Of a stretch of 29,507 bases of DNA, positions 1 to 7,084 are shown in pieces. Source of the stretch: BS750m-G4 sp964472195 (GTDB taxonomy: Bacteria; Bacteroidota; Ignavibacteria; Tepidaquicellales; Tepidaquicellaceae); assembly GCA_964472195.1 (NCBI GenBank), contig CAYYJH010000031.1, positions 1 to 29,507 of the forward strand, in the 5' to 3' direction. The notes below the pieces were generated by a model. It saw only the letters and a list, made by a program, of their open reading frames with translations, made no database searches and was not told the DNA's origin. Both the position numbers and the translations under genes were made by a program. Position 1 is the first letter of the stretch; each line of letters opens with the position of its first letter.

Positions 1-8
1 TCAACCTG

Positions 9-40
9 TCCTGTGAAATTTGTTTTAATATTTAACAGGA
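9..40. repeat. Degenerate hairpin related to the ccctgtg element
   Basis: The arms tcctgtgaaat (9-19) and atttaacagga (30-40) pair with one mismatch around a 10-base loop. The arm sequence and the following 'tcaac' resemble the terminal repeats of the elements at 782-832 and 1039-1110, so this is probably a decayed member of that family. It lies just downstream of the SLBB gene on the minus strand, but no T-run follows on that strand, so it is not a standard terminator. Confidence 0.45.
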
Positions 41-63
41 TCAACAATAATCAATCGATTTAT

Positions 64-600
64 TTAGTTGTTTGTCAAATTAAGTATCGATAAAATTAAA
101 GCAGCTAACGGTACTATATACCCGTACACATCTTTGAAATAATCCCAGAATGTCTTTTCTTCTTCCATAGGTATTGTAACCATATCCCCGGCTTGCACGA
201 CAGGATTCACATACTTATAAGATGACTTCTTTTCCTTATCAAAGAAACCACGATAGTCTAAATTTATTATTCTATCCGTTTGAGATTTCAATGAATCGTT
301 TTTCATCCTGATCAACTTTACAAATTCGATAGTCTCCTCCGATACAGGACCTCCCGCAAGTGTAATGAGGTCGATGACAGTCGTCCCGGCAGGAATTAAA
401 TACTTACCCGGATTCTTTATACCTCCCCACACGATCACTTCTATATTTACCTTATCCTTGTCCGCATAGTTGTAATAATTAACTCCCGTTTTCATAATCT
501 CCTCAAGTCCTATCCTTTCCTTATCATCCTGCGCATTAACATACTTACAGCATGAAACAATGAACAATATCAAACAGAATACAAAAATTATTCTTTTCAT
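64..600 (-). CDS. SLBB-domain lipoprotein, polysaccharide-export related
   Basis: This is a 178-residue exported protein. A signal peptide ends in a good lipobox (I-V-S-C, Cys17), although cleavage after 'VNA' at residue 23 is an alternative. Residues about 52-95 form one SLBB unit, recognisable from 'GGIKNPGKYLIPAGTTV' followed by 'LAGG', as in Wza-type export proteins. A hydrophobic stretch at about 160-175 looks like a C-terminal membrane anchor. The Poly_export domain of a full Wza (usually over 350 residues) is absent, so this is an accessory protein and not the outer-membrane pore. It is the last gene in the window of the minus-strand polysaccharide operon, which supports a role in export or assembly of the polymer. 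The domain is clear; the exact role is inferred. Confidence 0.75.
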   Translation of the reverse strand: MKRIIFVFCLILFIVSCCKYVNAQDDKERIGLEEIMKTGVNYYNYADKDKVNIEVIVWGGIKNPGKYLIPAGTTVIDLITLAGGPVSEETIEFVKLIRMKNDSLKSQTDRIINLDYRGFFDKEKKSSYKYVNPVVQAGDMVTIPMEEEKTFWDYFKDVYGYIVPLAALILSILNLTNN

Positions 601-722
601 TTATTATTTTCTATTAATCAAATTTACAACACTTCCCCTTTAATTCCCCTTCTCTTGTTAAGAGAAAGGGGCAGGGGTTGAGTTAAGATGTTACAAAAAA
701 CATTCGATTATCAAAATCCTGG

Positions 723-747
723 ATTCCAGCTAAAAATATGCTGGAAT
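723..747. repeat. Short inverted repeat attccagc/gctggaat
   Basis: The arms attccagc (723-730) and gctggaat (740-747) are perfect 8-base inverted repeats around a 9-base AT loop, followed by 'gac'. The ggattccagc...gctggaatgac pattern is a common style of dispersed palindromic repeat in bacterial genomes. No T-run follows, so termination is unlikely to be its main role. Confidence 0.5.
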
Positions 748-781
748 GACAAAACAGAACCATAATTTAAAATTCACATTT

Positions 782-832
782 ACCCTGTGAAATGCGAAGC
801 AATCCCGATATATCGGGATTATTTCACAGGGT
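782..832. repeat. Nested palindromic element, copy 1
   Basis: The outer arms accctgtgaaat (782-793) and atttcacagggt (821-832) are perfect 12-base inverted repeats. Inside them, after the 7-base spacer gcgaagc, lies a second, perfect 20-base palindrome at 801-820. The outer arms and the 'cgaag' spacer recur in the copy at 1039-1110 with a different core. This suggests a small non-autonomous, MITE- or REP-like element. Confidence 0.75.
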
Positions 833-1038
833 GAATCATTTCAAATTCCCACTGGGCAGGGCTCCGCCGCATGACTCACATTTTGCTTTTTTTCTGTCAT
901 TCGAGTTATTTAGATTTTGTTTGTCAGTCTAAACTTCAATTCATTAATTCCAAGTATAATCAATCATTATTATCTACTATTCATTATTCATTGTTCAATA
1001 TTTCTCATTCAACATTTAAAATTTACCATTTACAATTC

Positions 1039-1110
1039 ACCCTGTGGAATACGAAGTAATCACAACTTGTCCCTAAGGGATGCCTATGGTATGTAATTAT
1101 TCCACAGGGT
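1039..1110. repeat. Nested palindromic element, copy 2, overlapping a gene end
   Basis: The terminal arms accctgtggaat (1039-1050) and attccacagggt (1099-1110) are perfect 12-base inverted repeats, 11 of 12 identical to those of copy 1. The left arm is followed by acgaagtaatc, matching gcgaagcaatc in copy 1. The core differs and carries its own small palindrome (tccct-a-aggga, 1070-1080). The right arm lies inside the 3' end of the neighbouring aminotransferase gene. Confidence 0.75.
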
Positions 1111-2256
1111 CAACTCGTTTACAACGAAGTTTTGTTCTTCGTCTGTCATCTGTGGATACAGCGGCAATGCAATCGACAGCCTGTCCGCAAACATCGCATT
1201 CGGGTAATTCTCACTCTTTATTTCATATTTGTTTTTATAATATCCCAGCATAGTTACAGCATGCGTTCCCTGCCGAGTTGATATGCCTTTCTCCTGGAGT
1301 TTATGCATTAATTTATTTCGCATACTGCTCATTTTATCTAAATTGTTAATTGTAATTTCTTCAGGCTGTAATAAACACACATAAGACTGGTAACCGTGTC
1401 TGTAATCTTTGTTATGAAACGGTTTCCGCAGCCAGTTCAAATCTTTTAACAATTCATCATATTTTTGCGATCTTTCAATTCTTTGCTTTTGTATCCAATC
1501 AGCCTTTTCCATTTGTGAAACTCCAAGAGCTCCCTGTATATCTGTCATCCGGTAATTATATCCGAGAACATTGAATTCTGATAACAGTAAAACTTCATTA
1601 GTATTACTCACATCTCTGTTTATCTCCTCACCATGATTCCGAAGCACCCTGCATTTTTTATCAAGCTTTTCACTTTGAGTTGTTATCATTCCGCCTTCAC
1701 CGGTAGTTATAGCTTTCCGCGGGTGAAAACTAAAACATCCGAAGTCACCAAAATTTCCAACGTGAATATTCTTATAATATGCTGCAAAACCGCACGCAGC
1801 ATCTTCTACGATATTAAGATTATGTTTTTTAGATATGCTTATTACTGCATCCATATCCACGGGTAAACCAAAAAGATGAACAGGAATTATTGCTTTTGTT
1901 TTATCTGTAATTTTTTTCTCTATTTGATTGACATCAATATTAAAAGTTCTTAGATCAATATCACAAAAAACCGGTTTTGCTCCGGTAAACTCAACAGCAT
2001 TAGCTGTCGAGACCCACGTAAACGCCGGTACAATAACCTCATCGCCTTCTTTTATTCCCAAAGCTGCGAGTGATATATGAAGTGCCGTCGTGCATGAAGA
2101 ACACGCGACAGAATATTTTGATTTTACAAACTCCGAAAAAAGTTTTTCAAACTCCTCGACAAAAGGACCCTGAACCACCCAGCCGCTTTTCAGTGGTTTT
2201 TGAATGTTTTCAAGATCTTTATCGTCGAAATATGTCTTTGTAATAGGAATTTTCAA
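1084..2256 (-). CDS. DegT/DnrJ/EryC1/StrS-family sugar aminotransferase
   Basis: This 390-residue PLP-dependent aminotransferase would transfer an amino group to a keto-sugar nucleotide in surface-glycan synthesis. The family N-terminus is seen in 'SGWVVQGP' (24-31). 'SSCTTALH' (53-60) is the cofactor-phosphate loop, 'EDAAC' (151-155) carries the Asp that contacts the pyridine nitrogen, and Lys181 in 'HPRKAITTGEGG' is the Schiff-base lysine. The start is TTG at 2256, placed where family members normally begin; a GAGGA stretch abuts it almost without spacing, so initiation may be weak. The last eight residues (TLWNNYIP) and the stop are encoded by the palindromic element at 1039-1110. The sugar substrate cannot be read from sequence. 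It is a different paralogue from the WbpE-like enzyme at 3768-4931. Confidence 0.88.
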   Translation of the reverse strand: MKIPITKTYFDDKDLENIQKPLKSGWVVQGPFVEEFEKLFSEFVKSKYSVACSSCTTALHISLAALGIKEGDEVIVPAFTWVSTANAVEFTGAKPVFCDIDLRTFNIDVNQIEKKITDKTKAIIPVHLFGLPVDMDAVISISKKHNLNIVEDAACGFAAYYKNIHVGNFGDFGCFSFHPRKAITTGEGGMITTQSEKLDKKCRVLRNHGEEINRDVSNTNEVLLLSEFNVLGYNYRMTDIQGALGVSQMEKADWIQKQRIERSQKYDELLKDLNWLRKPFHNKDYRHGYQSYVCLLQPEEITINNLDKMSSMRNKLMHKLQEKGISTRQGTHAVTMLGYYKNKYEIKSENYPNAMFADRLSIALPLYPQMTDEEQNFVVNELTLWNNYIP

Positions 2257-2330
2257 TTCCTCAATTTTAAATTTTAAATGTTGAATGTTAAATGAAAAAC
2301 TAATAAGAAATTATAATTTATCATTCAAAA

Positions 2331-2502
2331 TTATTTATTTTGCGCTGTTTTCACAATTGAGGTTATAATTTTTATTATCTCCTCTATATCACTCAGATAT
2401 TTATCATAATCACTTTTTACTAGTTGGCTTCTCTTTAATAATCTAAGCCAATATCTTGTCTCTCTTGCTTCCTTCGATGCAATTGATATTTTTGTAATAA
2501 AA
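2331..2502 (-). CDS. Four-helix-bundle protein (23S rRNA IVP family), partial at assembly gap
   Basis: Only the C-terminal 56 or so residues are readable, because the N-terminal half falls in the run of Ns. The visible part (ITKISIASKEARETRYWLRLL, then a helix ending in 'IITSIVKTAQNK') matches the family whose members occur either as insertions in 23S rRNA genes or as free-standing genes in Bacteroidota surface-polysaccharide loci. The biochemical role of the free-standing members is not established. Inverted AACATTT-type repeats sit on both sides (2277-2286, and 2603-2644), as if gene and repeats moved together. The true start, and whether the gene is intact, cannot be judged. Confidence 0.7.
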
Positions 2503-2602
2503 NNNNNNNNNNNNNNNNNNNNNNNNNNNNNNNNNNNNNNNNNNNNNNNNNNNNNNNNNNNNNNNNNNNNNNNNNNNNNNNNNNNNNNNNNNNNNNNNNN
2601 NN
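2503..2602. other. Assembly gap (100 Ns)
   Basis: There are exactly 100 consecutive Ns, the conventional length for a scaffold gap of unknown size. It begins inside the four-helix-bundle gene and ends at a tandem AT-rich repeat, which probably caused the break. Missing sequence could include other genes. Confidence 0.97.
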
Positions 2603-2644
2603 AATTCAACATTTATAATTCAACATTTATAATTCAACATTTAT
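2603..2644. repeat. Tandem repeat, 3 x 14 bases
   Basis: Three exact copies of aattcaacatttat lie at 2603-2616, 2617-2630 and 2631-2644. The array adjoins the assembly gap, so the true copy number may be higher. The stop codon of the WbpB-like gene (2641-2643) lies in the third copy. An inverted match (aatgttgaat, 2277-2286) lies on the other side of the four-helix-bundle gene. Confidence 0.85.
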
Positions 2645-3627
2645 AATTCCTTCAAGGATTTCTGTGCTTTTTCCAATATTTCCAAAACTTCGACTGCGTG
2701 CACTCCGTTCGTTAACGGCTTTTTCCCTTTGACAATGCAGTCAAAAAAATGCTTCTGCTCTTCAGTTAAGGGCTGCCGTGTATCTATCTTAACTACTTCG
2801 TAATCATTGTCGAATTTTTCAAGAACGCCATTTACTTTATGGTAACCTTTTTCGTAATACTTCAGTTTATCGTCTTTTAAACTATCCTCAAAAACAAGCA
2901 TGCCCTTATCACCGATTACAAGGAGCCTGTGCTCTTTGAATGGATGAAGCCAGCTTACGAAAATATGGGCATGCACGTTATCCGGGTATTCAAGGAACGT
3001 TAAAGTTGTATCTTCAATATCATTTTGTAAGAACACAGCTCCTTTTGCCGAAATATTCACGGGATTATTACCCGTTAAGTATTGCATAATTGAAATGTCA
3101 TGCGGGGCAAAGCTCCATAATATATTCTCCTCGCTTCTGACTTTTCCTAAATTCAGCCTGTTGCTGTAAATATACTGCAGGGTTCCAAGCCTTCCGTTAT
3201 TCAGCATTTTCTTTATCTTGACAATCGCAGGATGATAAAGCAAAACATGTCCAACCATTAGTCTTTTATCTTTTGCAACGGCAAGATCAACTAAAACCTT
3301 GGCATTCCCTGATACCAAAGTTATTGGCTTCTCTACAAGAACGTGCTTATCATGCTCAAGGCATCGCTTCGACAATTCAAAATGAGTCTCCGCAGGTGTT
3401 GCGATTATTACAGAATTAATATCTTTGTCTTTTAAAACATCGTCTATATTAGTCGTGAACTTTACTGCTTTAGAAAATTCTTTTATCTTGCTTTCGTTTG
3501 AAGTATCTATGTCGCACACATATTTTAGATTATCGCCAATCAATTCATATGCTGTCCGAATATGATTCATACCCCACTTTCCACTGCCGATAACCGCTAA
3601 CTTTATAACTTCGTTTACTTTGTTCAC
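2641..3627 (-). CDS. Gfo/Idh/MocA oxidoreductase, WbpB/WlbA-like
   Basis: This is a 328-residue NAD(P)-dependent sugar oxidoreductase. The N-terminal Rossmann fold has GSGKWG at 14-19. 'EKP' at 99-101 is the family signature with its catalytic-site lysine, and 'PHDI' at 175-178 lies in the substrate domain. The order with a UDP-GlcNAc 6-dehydrogenase and a WbpE-like aminotransferase upstream suggests the WbpB/WlbA step, oxidation of C3 of UDP-GlcNAc-uronate to the 3-keto sugar. The family also includes inositol and other sugar dehydrogenases, so the assignment rests largely on context. The start is GTG at 3627, with 140 bases of AT-rich repeat-like spacer to the gene upstream. The last codons run into the tandem repeat at 2603-2644. 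Confidence 0.82.
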   Translation of the reverse strand: MNKVNEVIKLAVIGSGKWGMNHIRTAYELIGDNLKYVCDIDTSNESKIKEFSKAVKFTTNIDDVLKDKDINSVIIATPAETHFELSKRCLEHDKHVLVEKPITLVSGNAKVLVDLAVAKDKRLMVGHVLLYHPAIVKIKKMLNNGRLGTLQYIYSNRLNLGKVRSEENILWSFAPHDISIMQYLTGNNPVNISAKGAVFLQNDIEDTTLTFLEYPDNVHAHIFVSWLHPFKEHRLLVIGDKGMLVFEDSLKDDKLKYYEKGYHKVNGVLEKFDNDYEVVKIDTRQPLTEEQKHFFDCIVKGKKPLTNGVHAVEVLEILEKAQKSLKEL

Positions 3628-3767
3628 TTAGTCAATTTAAAGTTTTGTAATTATTAATTTTCAATCAATTCTCAATTTCTAATGTTTAATTTATTTCTGT
3701 ATTTGATTTGTAACCACGAACAGTTCCATCCATTCAGCATTTACAAATTAACATTTAACATTTAGCA

Positions 3768-4931
3768 TTATAAAAAGGATTCTTTTATTTTTTCAACAAC
3801 ATAGTTGATTTGCTCATTTGTTAACTCAGGATATATCGGAAGAGCTAATGATGTATCCGCACAGGATTCTGCTGCAGGGAAATCCCCTTTCTTATAACCC
3901 AGTTCTTTAAAACATTCCTGCAGATGAAACGGAACAGGATAGTAAATTTCAGTCCCGATATCACTCGCTTTTAGAAATTCTTTTAACTCATCTCTTTTCT
4001 CGACCCTGATCACGTATTGATTGTAAATATGGTAATTCGTTACACCTGATTCTTTATAAACAGCTTTTGGAAGCAGAACTTTATTAACGTCGTTGAATTC
4101 AATCAAACCTTCTTTTTCCGCAAGCCCTTTTTCCTTAAATAATTTTGTATAGAGTTCTGCATTCGCCCGTCTTTTTTCCGACCATAAATCTAAATAAGGA
4201 AGCTTTACTTTTATAACAGCAGCCTGTATTGCATCCAGCCTGAAGTTACCGCCAATGACCTTATGGTAGTATTTTGGTTTTCCTCCGTGTACTCGCAAGA
4301 TTCGTAATTTATCTGCAAGTTCAGAGTCGTTCGTTGTAACTAAACCACCGTCACCAAAGCAGCCCAGGTTCTTACTCGGGAAGAATGAGAAGCATGCTAT
4401 GTCTCCTAATTCACCGGCACTTTTTCCATCTTTATACTGTGCTCCGATAGCCTGTGCAGCATCGCCAATAATTTTTATATTGTTCCTTTTTGCTATTTCA
4501 GATATTTCATTCATCTCTGCACACTGTCCGTAAAGATGGACAGGAATCACTGCCCTCGTATTCTTATTTATTAAACCTTCGATTTTTGATGGATCGATAT
4601 TAAAAGTTACTGGGTCGACATCACAAAATACAGGCTTTGCATTCAGCCTGCTCACTACACCTGCCGTTGCAAAGAACGAATATGTTGGCAGTATCACTTC
4701 ATCACCCGGTTTTAAGTCAACTGCCATCAATGCAATTAGAAGAGCATCAGTTCCCGATGATACCCCTACAGCATATTTACATCCAAGGTATTCACACATT
4801 TTTCCCTCTAAGTTTTGGACTTCGGGTCCAAGAATAAAATATTGAGATTCTGCACATCCTATCAACGCACTGTCTAATTCTTCCTTGATAGTTTTATACT
4901 GAGCTTTAAGATCTAACAGTGGTACTTTCAT
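3768..4931 (-). CDS. WbpE/WlbC-like UDP-sugar 3-aminotransferase
   Basis: This 387-residue DegT-family PLP aminotransferase probably aminates C3 of UDP-2-acetamido-3-keto-glucuronate using glutamate. 'VSSGTDALL' (58-66) binds the cofactor phosphate, 'GDAAQ' (156-160) holds the pyridine-binding Asp157, and Lys187 in 'FFPSKNLGCFGDGG' is the Schiff-base lysine. 'PVHLYGQCAEM' (130-140) and the PSKNLG block are characteristic of the WbpE/WlbC branch rather than the 4-aminotransferases. The neighbours on both sides supply the preceding steps. ATG start; the stop codon lies at the edge of an AACATTTAGCATT-type spacer repeat. The family is certain; the exact substrate is inferred from branch resemblance plus context. 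Confidence 0.87.
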   Translation of the reverse strand: MKVPLLDLKAQYKTIKEELDSALIGCAESQYFILGPEVQNLEGKMCEYLGCKYAVGVSSGTDALLIALMAVDLKPGDEVILPTYSFFATAGVVSRLNAKPVFCDVDPVTFNIDPSKIEGLINKNTRAVIPVHLYGQCAEMNEISEIAKRNNIKIIGDAAQAIGAQYKDGKSAGELGDIACFSFFPSKNLGCFGDGGLVTTNDSELADKLRILRVHGGKPKYYHKVIGGNFRLDAIQAAVIKVKLPYLDLWSEKRRANAELYTKLFKEKGLAEKEGLIEFNDVNKVLLPKAVYKESGVTNYHIYNQYVIRVEKRDELKEFLKASDIGTEIYYPVPFHLQECFKELGYKKGDFPAAESCADTSLALPIYPELTNEQINYVVEKIKESFL

Positions 4932-4967
4932 TAATTATTTTTATCGATTGTTAATATTATTTATTAA

Positions 4968-6272
4968 TCAGGCTTTGTAAATTTTTTTACTCTTAAAATT
5001 CTTAAAAGCATTCCTTGTATCCACAATTATTTTAGAATGTTTAAGTATTGAGTCATATTCAAAATAAGAATGATCGGTTGCAAGCAATACAAGGTCATAT
5101 TTTTTAAGATTTTCTTCGTTTAATTTAACTGACCTTTTATTGAATTTATACTTTCTCAATTCAGGGATTTTCTCAACATATTCATCACTATAATCGACTT
5201 TGGCTCCATTCTCTTGCAGCAGTTCAATGAGCTTCAAAGAGGGTGATTCACGAATATCGTCAACATCTTTTTTGTAAGCCAAACCCAGGATAAGAATTTT
5301 TGAACCATTAAGACAGACTTTATTTTCATTTAGTGCAAACATAATCTTCTCGATTACATAATGAGGCATGAAAGTATTTATTTCTCCGGCAAGTTCAATA
5401 AACTTTGTTGGTTTTTCATATTCTTTTGCTTTCCATGCAAGGTAGAAAGGATCGATTGGTATGCAGTGTCCTCCAAGCCCGGGTCCCGGATAGAACGGGG
5501 TAAAACCGAACGGTTTTGTAGAAGCAGCATCTACTACTTCCCATATATCGATACCCATCGTATCCAGAACCGTCTTCATTTCATTAACAAGAGCAATGTT
5601 TATCGAGCGATAAATATTTTCTAATAACTTCGTTGCTTCTGCTGCTCTGGTTGATGATACCGGTACTAATTCATTAATTACTTTACCGTAAACAAGCATG
5701 CCTATTTCGAGACAATTCTTCGTAATCCCTCCGATTACTTTAGGAATCGTTGATGTAACAAAGCTGGGATTATTTGGGTCTTCCCTTTCTGGAGAAAAAC
5801 AAAGATAAAAATCTTTTCCTACCTTCAGACCGCTTTTGTTAAGAATGCTAAGTAAAACCTCGTCTGTTGTTCCGGGATAAGTTGTACTCTCTAAAGACAC
5901 TAACTGTCCTTTCCTGATGTATTTTGACACTACTTCCCCCGTATTTATAACATAGCTCATATCCGGTTCATGATTCTTCCCTAATGGAGTCGGGACACAT
6001 ATAATAATTACATCGACGTCAGACAGCTTTGAGAAATCACCGGTCGCTGTTAATTTCTTTCTGTCAACTGCTTTTTTAATATTTTTAGACGGAATATGCC
6101 TTATATATGATTTTTTAAAATTAGCTATACTTTTCACTTTATTCCCATCAAGATCAAAACCGATAGTTCTTACATTCTTGTCCGCAAATTCAATCGCCAG
6201 AGGGAGACCAACATATCCAAGCCCAATAACACCTACTTTAAAATTGTTATCCCTGATTTTTTCTTTCAGCAT
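4968..6272 (-). CDS. wbpA: UDP-N-acetylglucosamine 6-dehydrogenase, WbpA-like
   Basis: This 434-residue member of the UDP-glucose/GDP-mannose dehydrogenase family carries out the two-step NAD-dependent oxidation of a C6 hydroxyl to a carboxylate. The NAD site GLGYVG is at 17-22. The catalytic Cys270 lies in 'GPGLGGHCIPIDPFYLAWKA', a form typical of WbpA/WbpO-type UDP-HexNAc dehydrogenases. 'CFSPERED' (158-165) and 'GLAYKKDVDDIRESPSL' in the C-terminal domain are also family hallmarks. The length is normal. It opens the sugar-biosynthesis part of the operon, 37 bases before the WbpE-like gene and 11 bases after upxY. UDP-GlcNAc is preferred as substrate from these motifs and the WbpB/WbpE neighbours; UDP-ManNAc or UDP-GalNAc are possible. 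Confidence 0.88.
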   Translation of the reverse strand: MLKEKIRDNNFKVGVIGLGYVGLPLAIEFADKNVRTIGFDLDGNKVKSIANFKKSYIRHIPSKNIKKAVDRKKLTATGDFSKLSDVDVIIICVPTPLGKNHEPDMSYVINTGEVVSKYIRKGQLVSLESTTYPGTTDEVLLSILNKSGLKVGKDFYLCFSPEREDPNNPSFVTSTIPKVIGGITKNCLEIGMLVYGKVINELVPVSSTRAAEATKLLENIYRSINIALVNEMKTVLDTMGIDIWEVVDAASTKPFGFTPFYPGPGLGGHCIPIDPFYLAWKAKEYEKPTKFIELAGEINTFMPHYVIEKIMFALNENKVCLNGSKILILGLAYKKDVDDIRESPSLKLIELLQENGAKVDYSDEYVEKIPELRKYKFNKRSVKLNEENLKKYDLVLLATDHSYFEYDSILKHSKIIVDTRNAFKNFKSKKIYKA

Positions 6273-6283
6273 TTACTTATAAT

Positions 6284-6805
6284 TCAATTAATATTTTTTA
6301 AAAGTTCTATCTCGTAAGGATTAAGAACAATGTTCAATGACATCGACAACTCGTATAAATTCACAGTTAGTTTATAATTCCCTCTAATTTCCGTAACCAG
6401 ACCTTTCATACCTTTAAAAACTCCGCTTGTTATCATTACCATGTCACCCTGGTTAAAACTGGAATAATCTACTTTAACTCTTTCAGGGGCTTTTAAAGAG
6501 AGTTTTATACTTTCAATTTCATTTTCCATTAATCTCGCTGGTCTCTTTTCATAAAATAAATACCTGAGTGCCCCTATAGTATTTCTAATCGCAAGAACTC
6601 TTTCATCCTCCGATGCATGTACAAACAAATATCCCGAGAACATTGGTACCTGAATCTTCTTTTTTCGATCTGACCAGTATCTTATTGAAGTAATCAACGG
6701 TAGAAAGACTTCAACGCCTTTCTCAATTATCTGCTTCTCTACTTTTTTCTCATTCCTTGGTTTAGTCTGAATTACAAACCAATTTCTATTTTCAGAAAGC
6801 TGCAT
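6284..6805 (-). CDS. UpxY-family NusG-like antiterminator
   Basis: This 173-residue NusG paralogue has an N-terminal NGN domain (about residues 8-100: 'NWFVIQTKPRNEKKV', 'FLPL', 'PMFSGYLFVHA') and a C-terminal KOW segment ('GDMVMITSGVFKGMKGLV'). UpxY/RfaH-like proteins in Bacteroidota promote read-through of the long polysaccharide operons in which they are encoded. Its position directly before the sugar genes fits that role. The gene follows the zinc-ribbon gene by 6 bases and precedes wbpA by 11. In Bacteroides, upxY is normally the first gene of the operon, whereas here two small genes precede it. Confidence 0.85.
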   Translation of the reverse strand: MQLSENRNWFVIQTKPRNEKKVEKQIIEKGVEVFLPLITSIRYWSDRKKKIQVPMFSGYLFVHASEDERVLAIRNTIGALRYLFYEKRPARLMENEIESIKLSLKAPERVKVDYSSFNQGDMVMITSGVFKGMKGLVTEIRGNYKLTVNLYELSMSLNIVLNPYEIELLKNIN

Positions 6806-6811
6806 ATATTA

Positions 6812-7084
6812 TTAAAATACTTTGTTGAGTATGAATCTCACTAAGACCGCAGTAACTAACGCTAAAAACAAATATACGGCAAGTGCTCTAATCCCATTTT
6901 TTGCAAGTTTATAATTAAAAAATTTTCCTCTCCAACCACAATTTTTACAGCGAAAATATCTAAACATCATTATTTTAAACATTCTTTCGTAAGGATTATG
7001 AGTCCTGCTTCTATGAAAAGTACCTAACGAATTACATCCCGGACACCTTAAGTATTCTCTGCTTTTGTGTATAAAAACTTTCAA
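6812..7084 (-). CDS. Zinc-ribbon protein with C-terminal membrane segment
   Basis: This is a 90-residue protein. Cys14-Pro-Gly-Cys17 and Cys46-Lys-Asn-Cys49 form a two-knuckle zinc ribbon separated by a basic 'HRSRTHNPYER' stretch. Residues about 66-86 are hydrophobic and likely span the membrane. Small proteins with this CxxC...RSR...yRCxxC layout are widespread, but I know of no assigned function. The start is TTG, overlapping the TGA stop of the upstream regulator (the TTGA at 7081-7084), which suggests translational coupling. Together with the regulator and UpxY it forms a compact leader module of the polysaccharide operon. It might be a membrane-bound partner of the regulator, but that is inference. 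Confidence 0.65.
   Translation of the reverse strand: MKVFIHKSREYLRCPGCNSLGTFHRSRTHNPYERMFKIMMFRYFRCKNCGWRGKFFNYKLAKNGIRALAVYLFLALVTAVLVRFILNKVF

Larger units (their letters stand above)
601..1083. other. Repeat-rich intergenic region
   Basis: This 483-base stretch between the SLBB gene and the aminotransferase holds no credible gene. It contains at least four unrelated hairpin-forming repeats: about 650-680 (cccctt/aagggg type), 723-747, 782-832 and the start of 1039-1110. There is also a GC-rich patch near 849-875 and an AT-rich AACATTT-type tract at about 955-1035. It looks like a site where short intergenic repeats have accumulated. Confidence 0.6.

Noticed and set aside
871..1059. 62-residue plus-strand reading frame ending in TLWNTK
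   Set aside because: It is composed of AT-rich spacer and repeat sequence, has no family resemblance, and its end is just the terminal arm of the palindromic element.
2331..2612. Four-helix-bundle gene as one frame through the Ns
   Set aside because: Translation across a gap of unknown length is meaningless; only 2331-2502 is reported.
2603..2644. Tandem 14-base units as a CRISPR array
   Set aside because: The units are directly adjacent with no spacers, and no cas gene is present.
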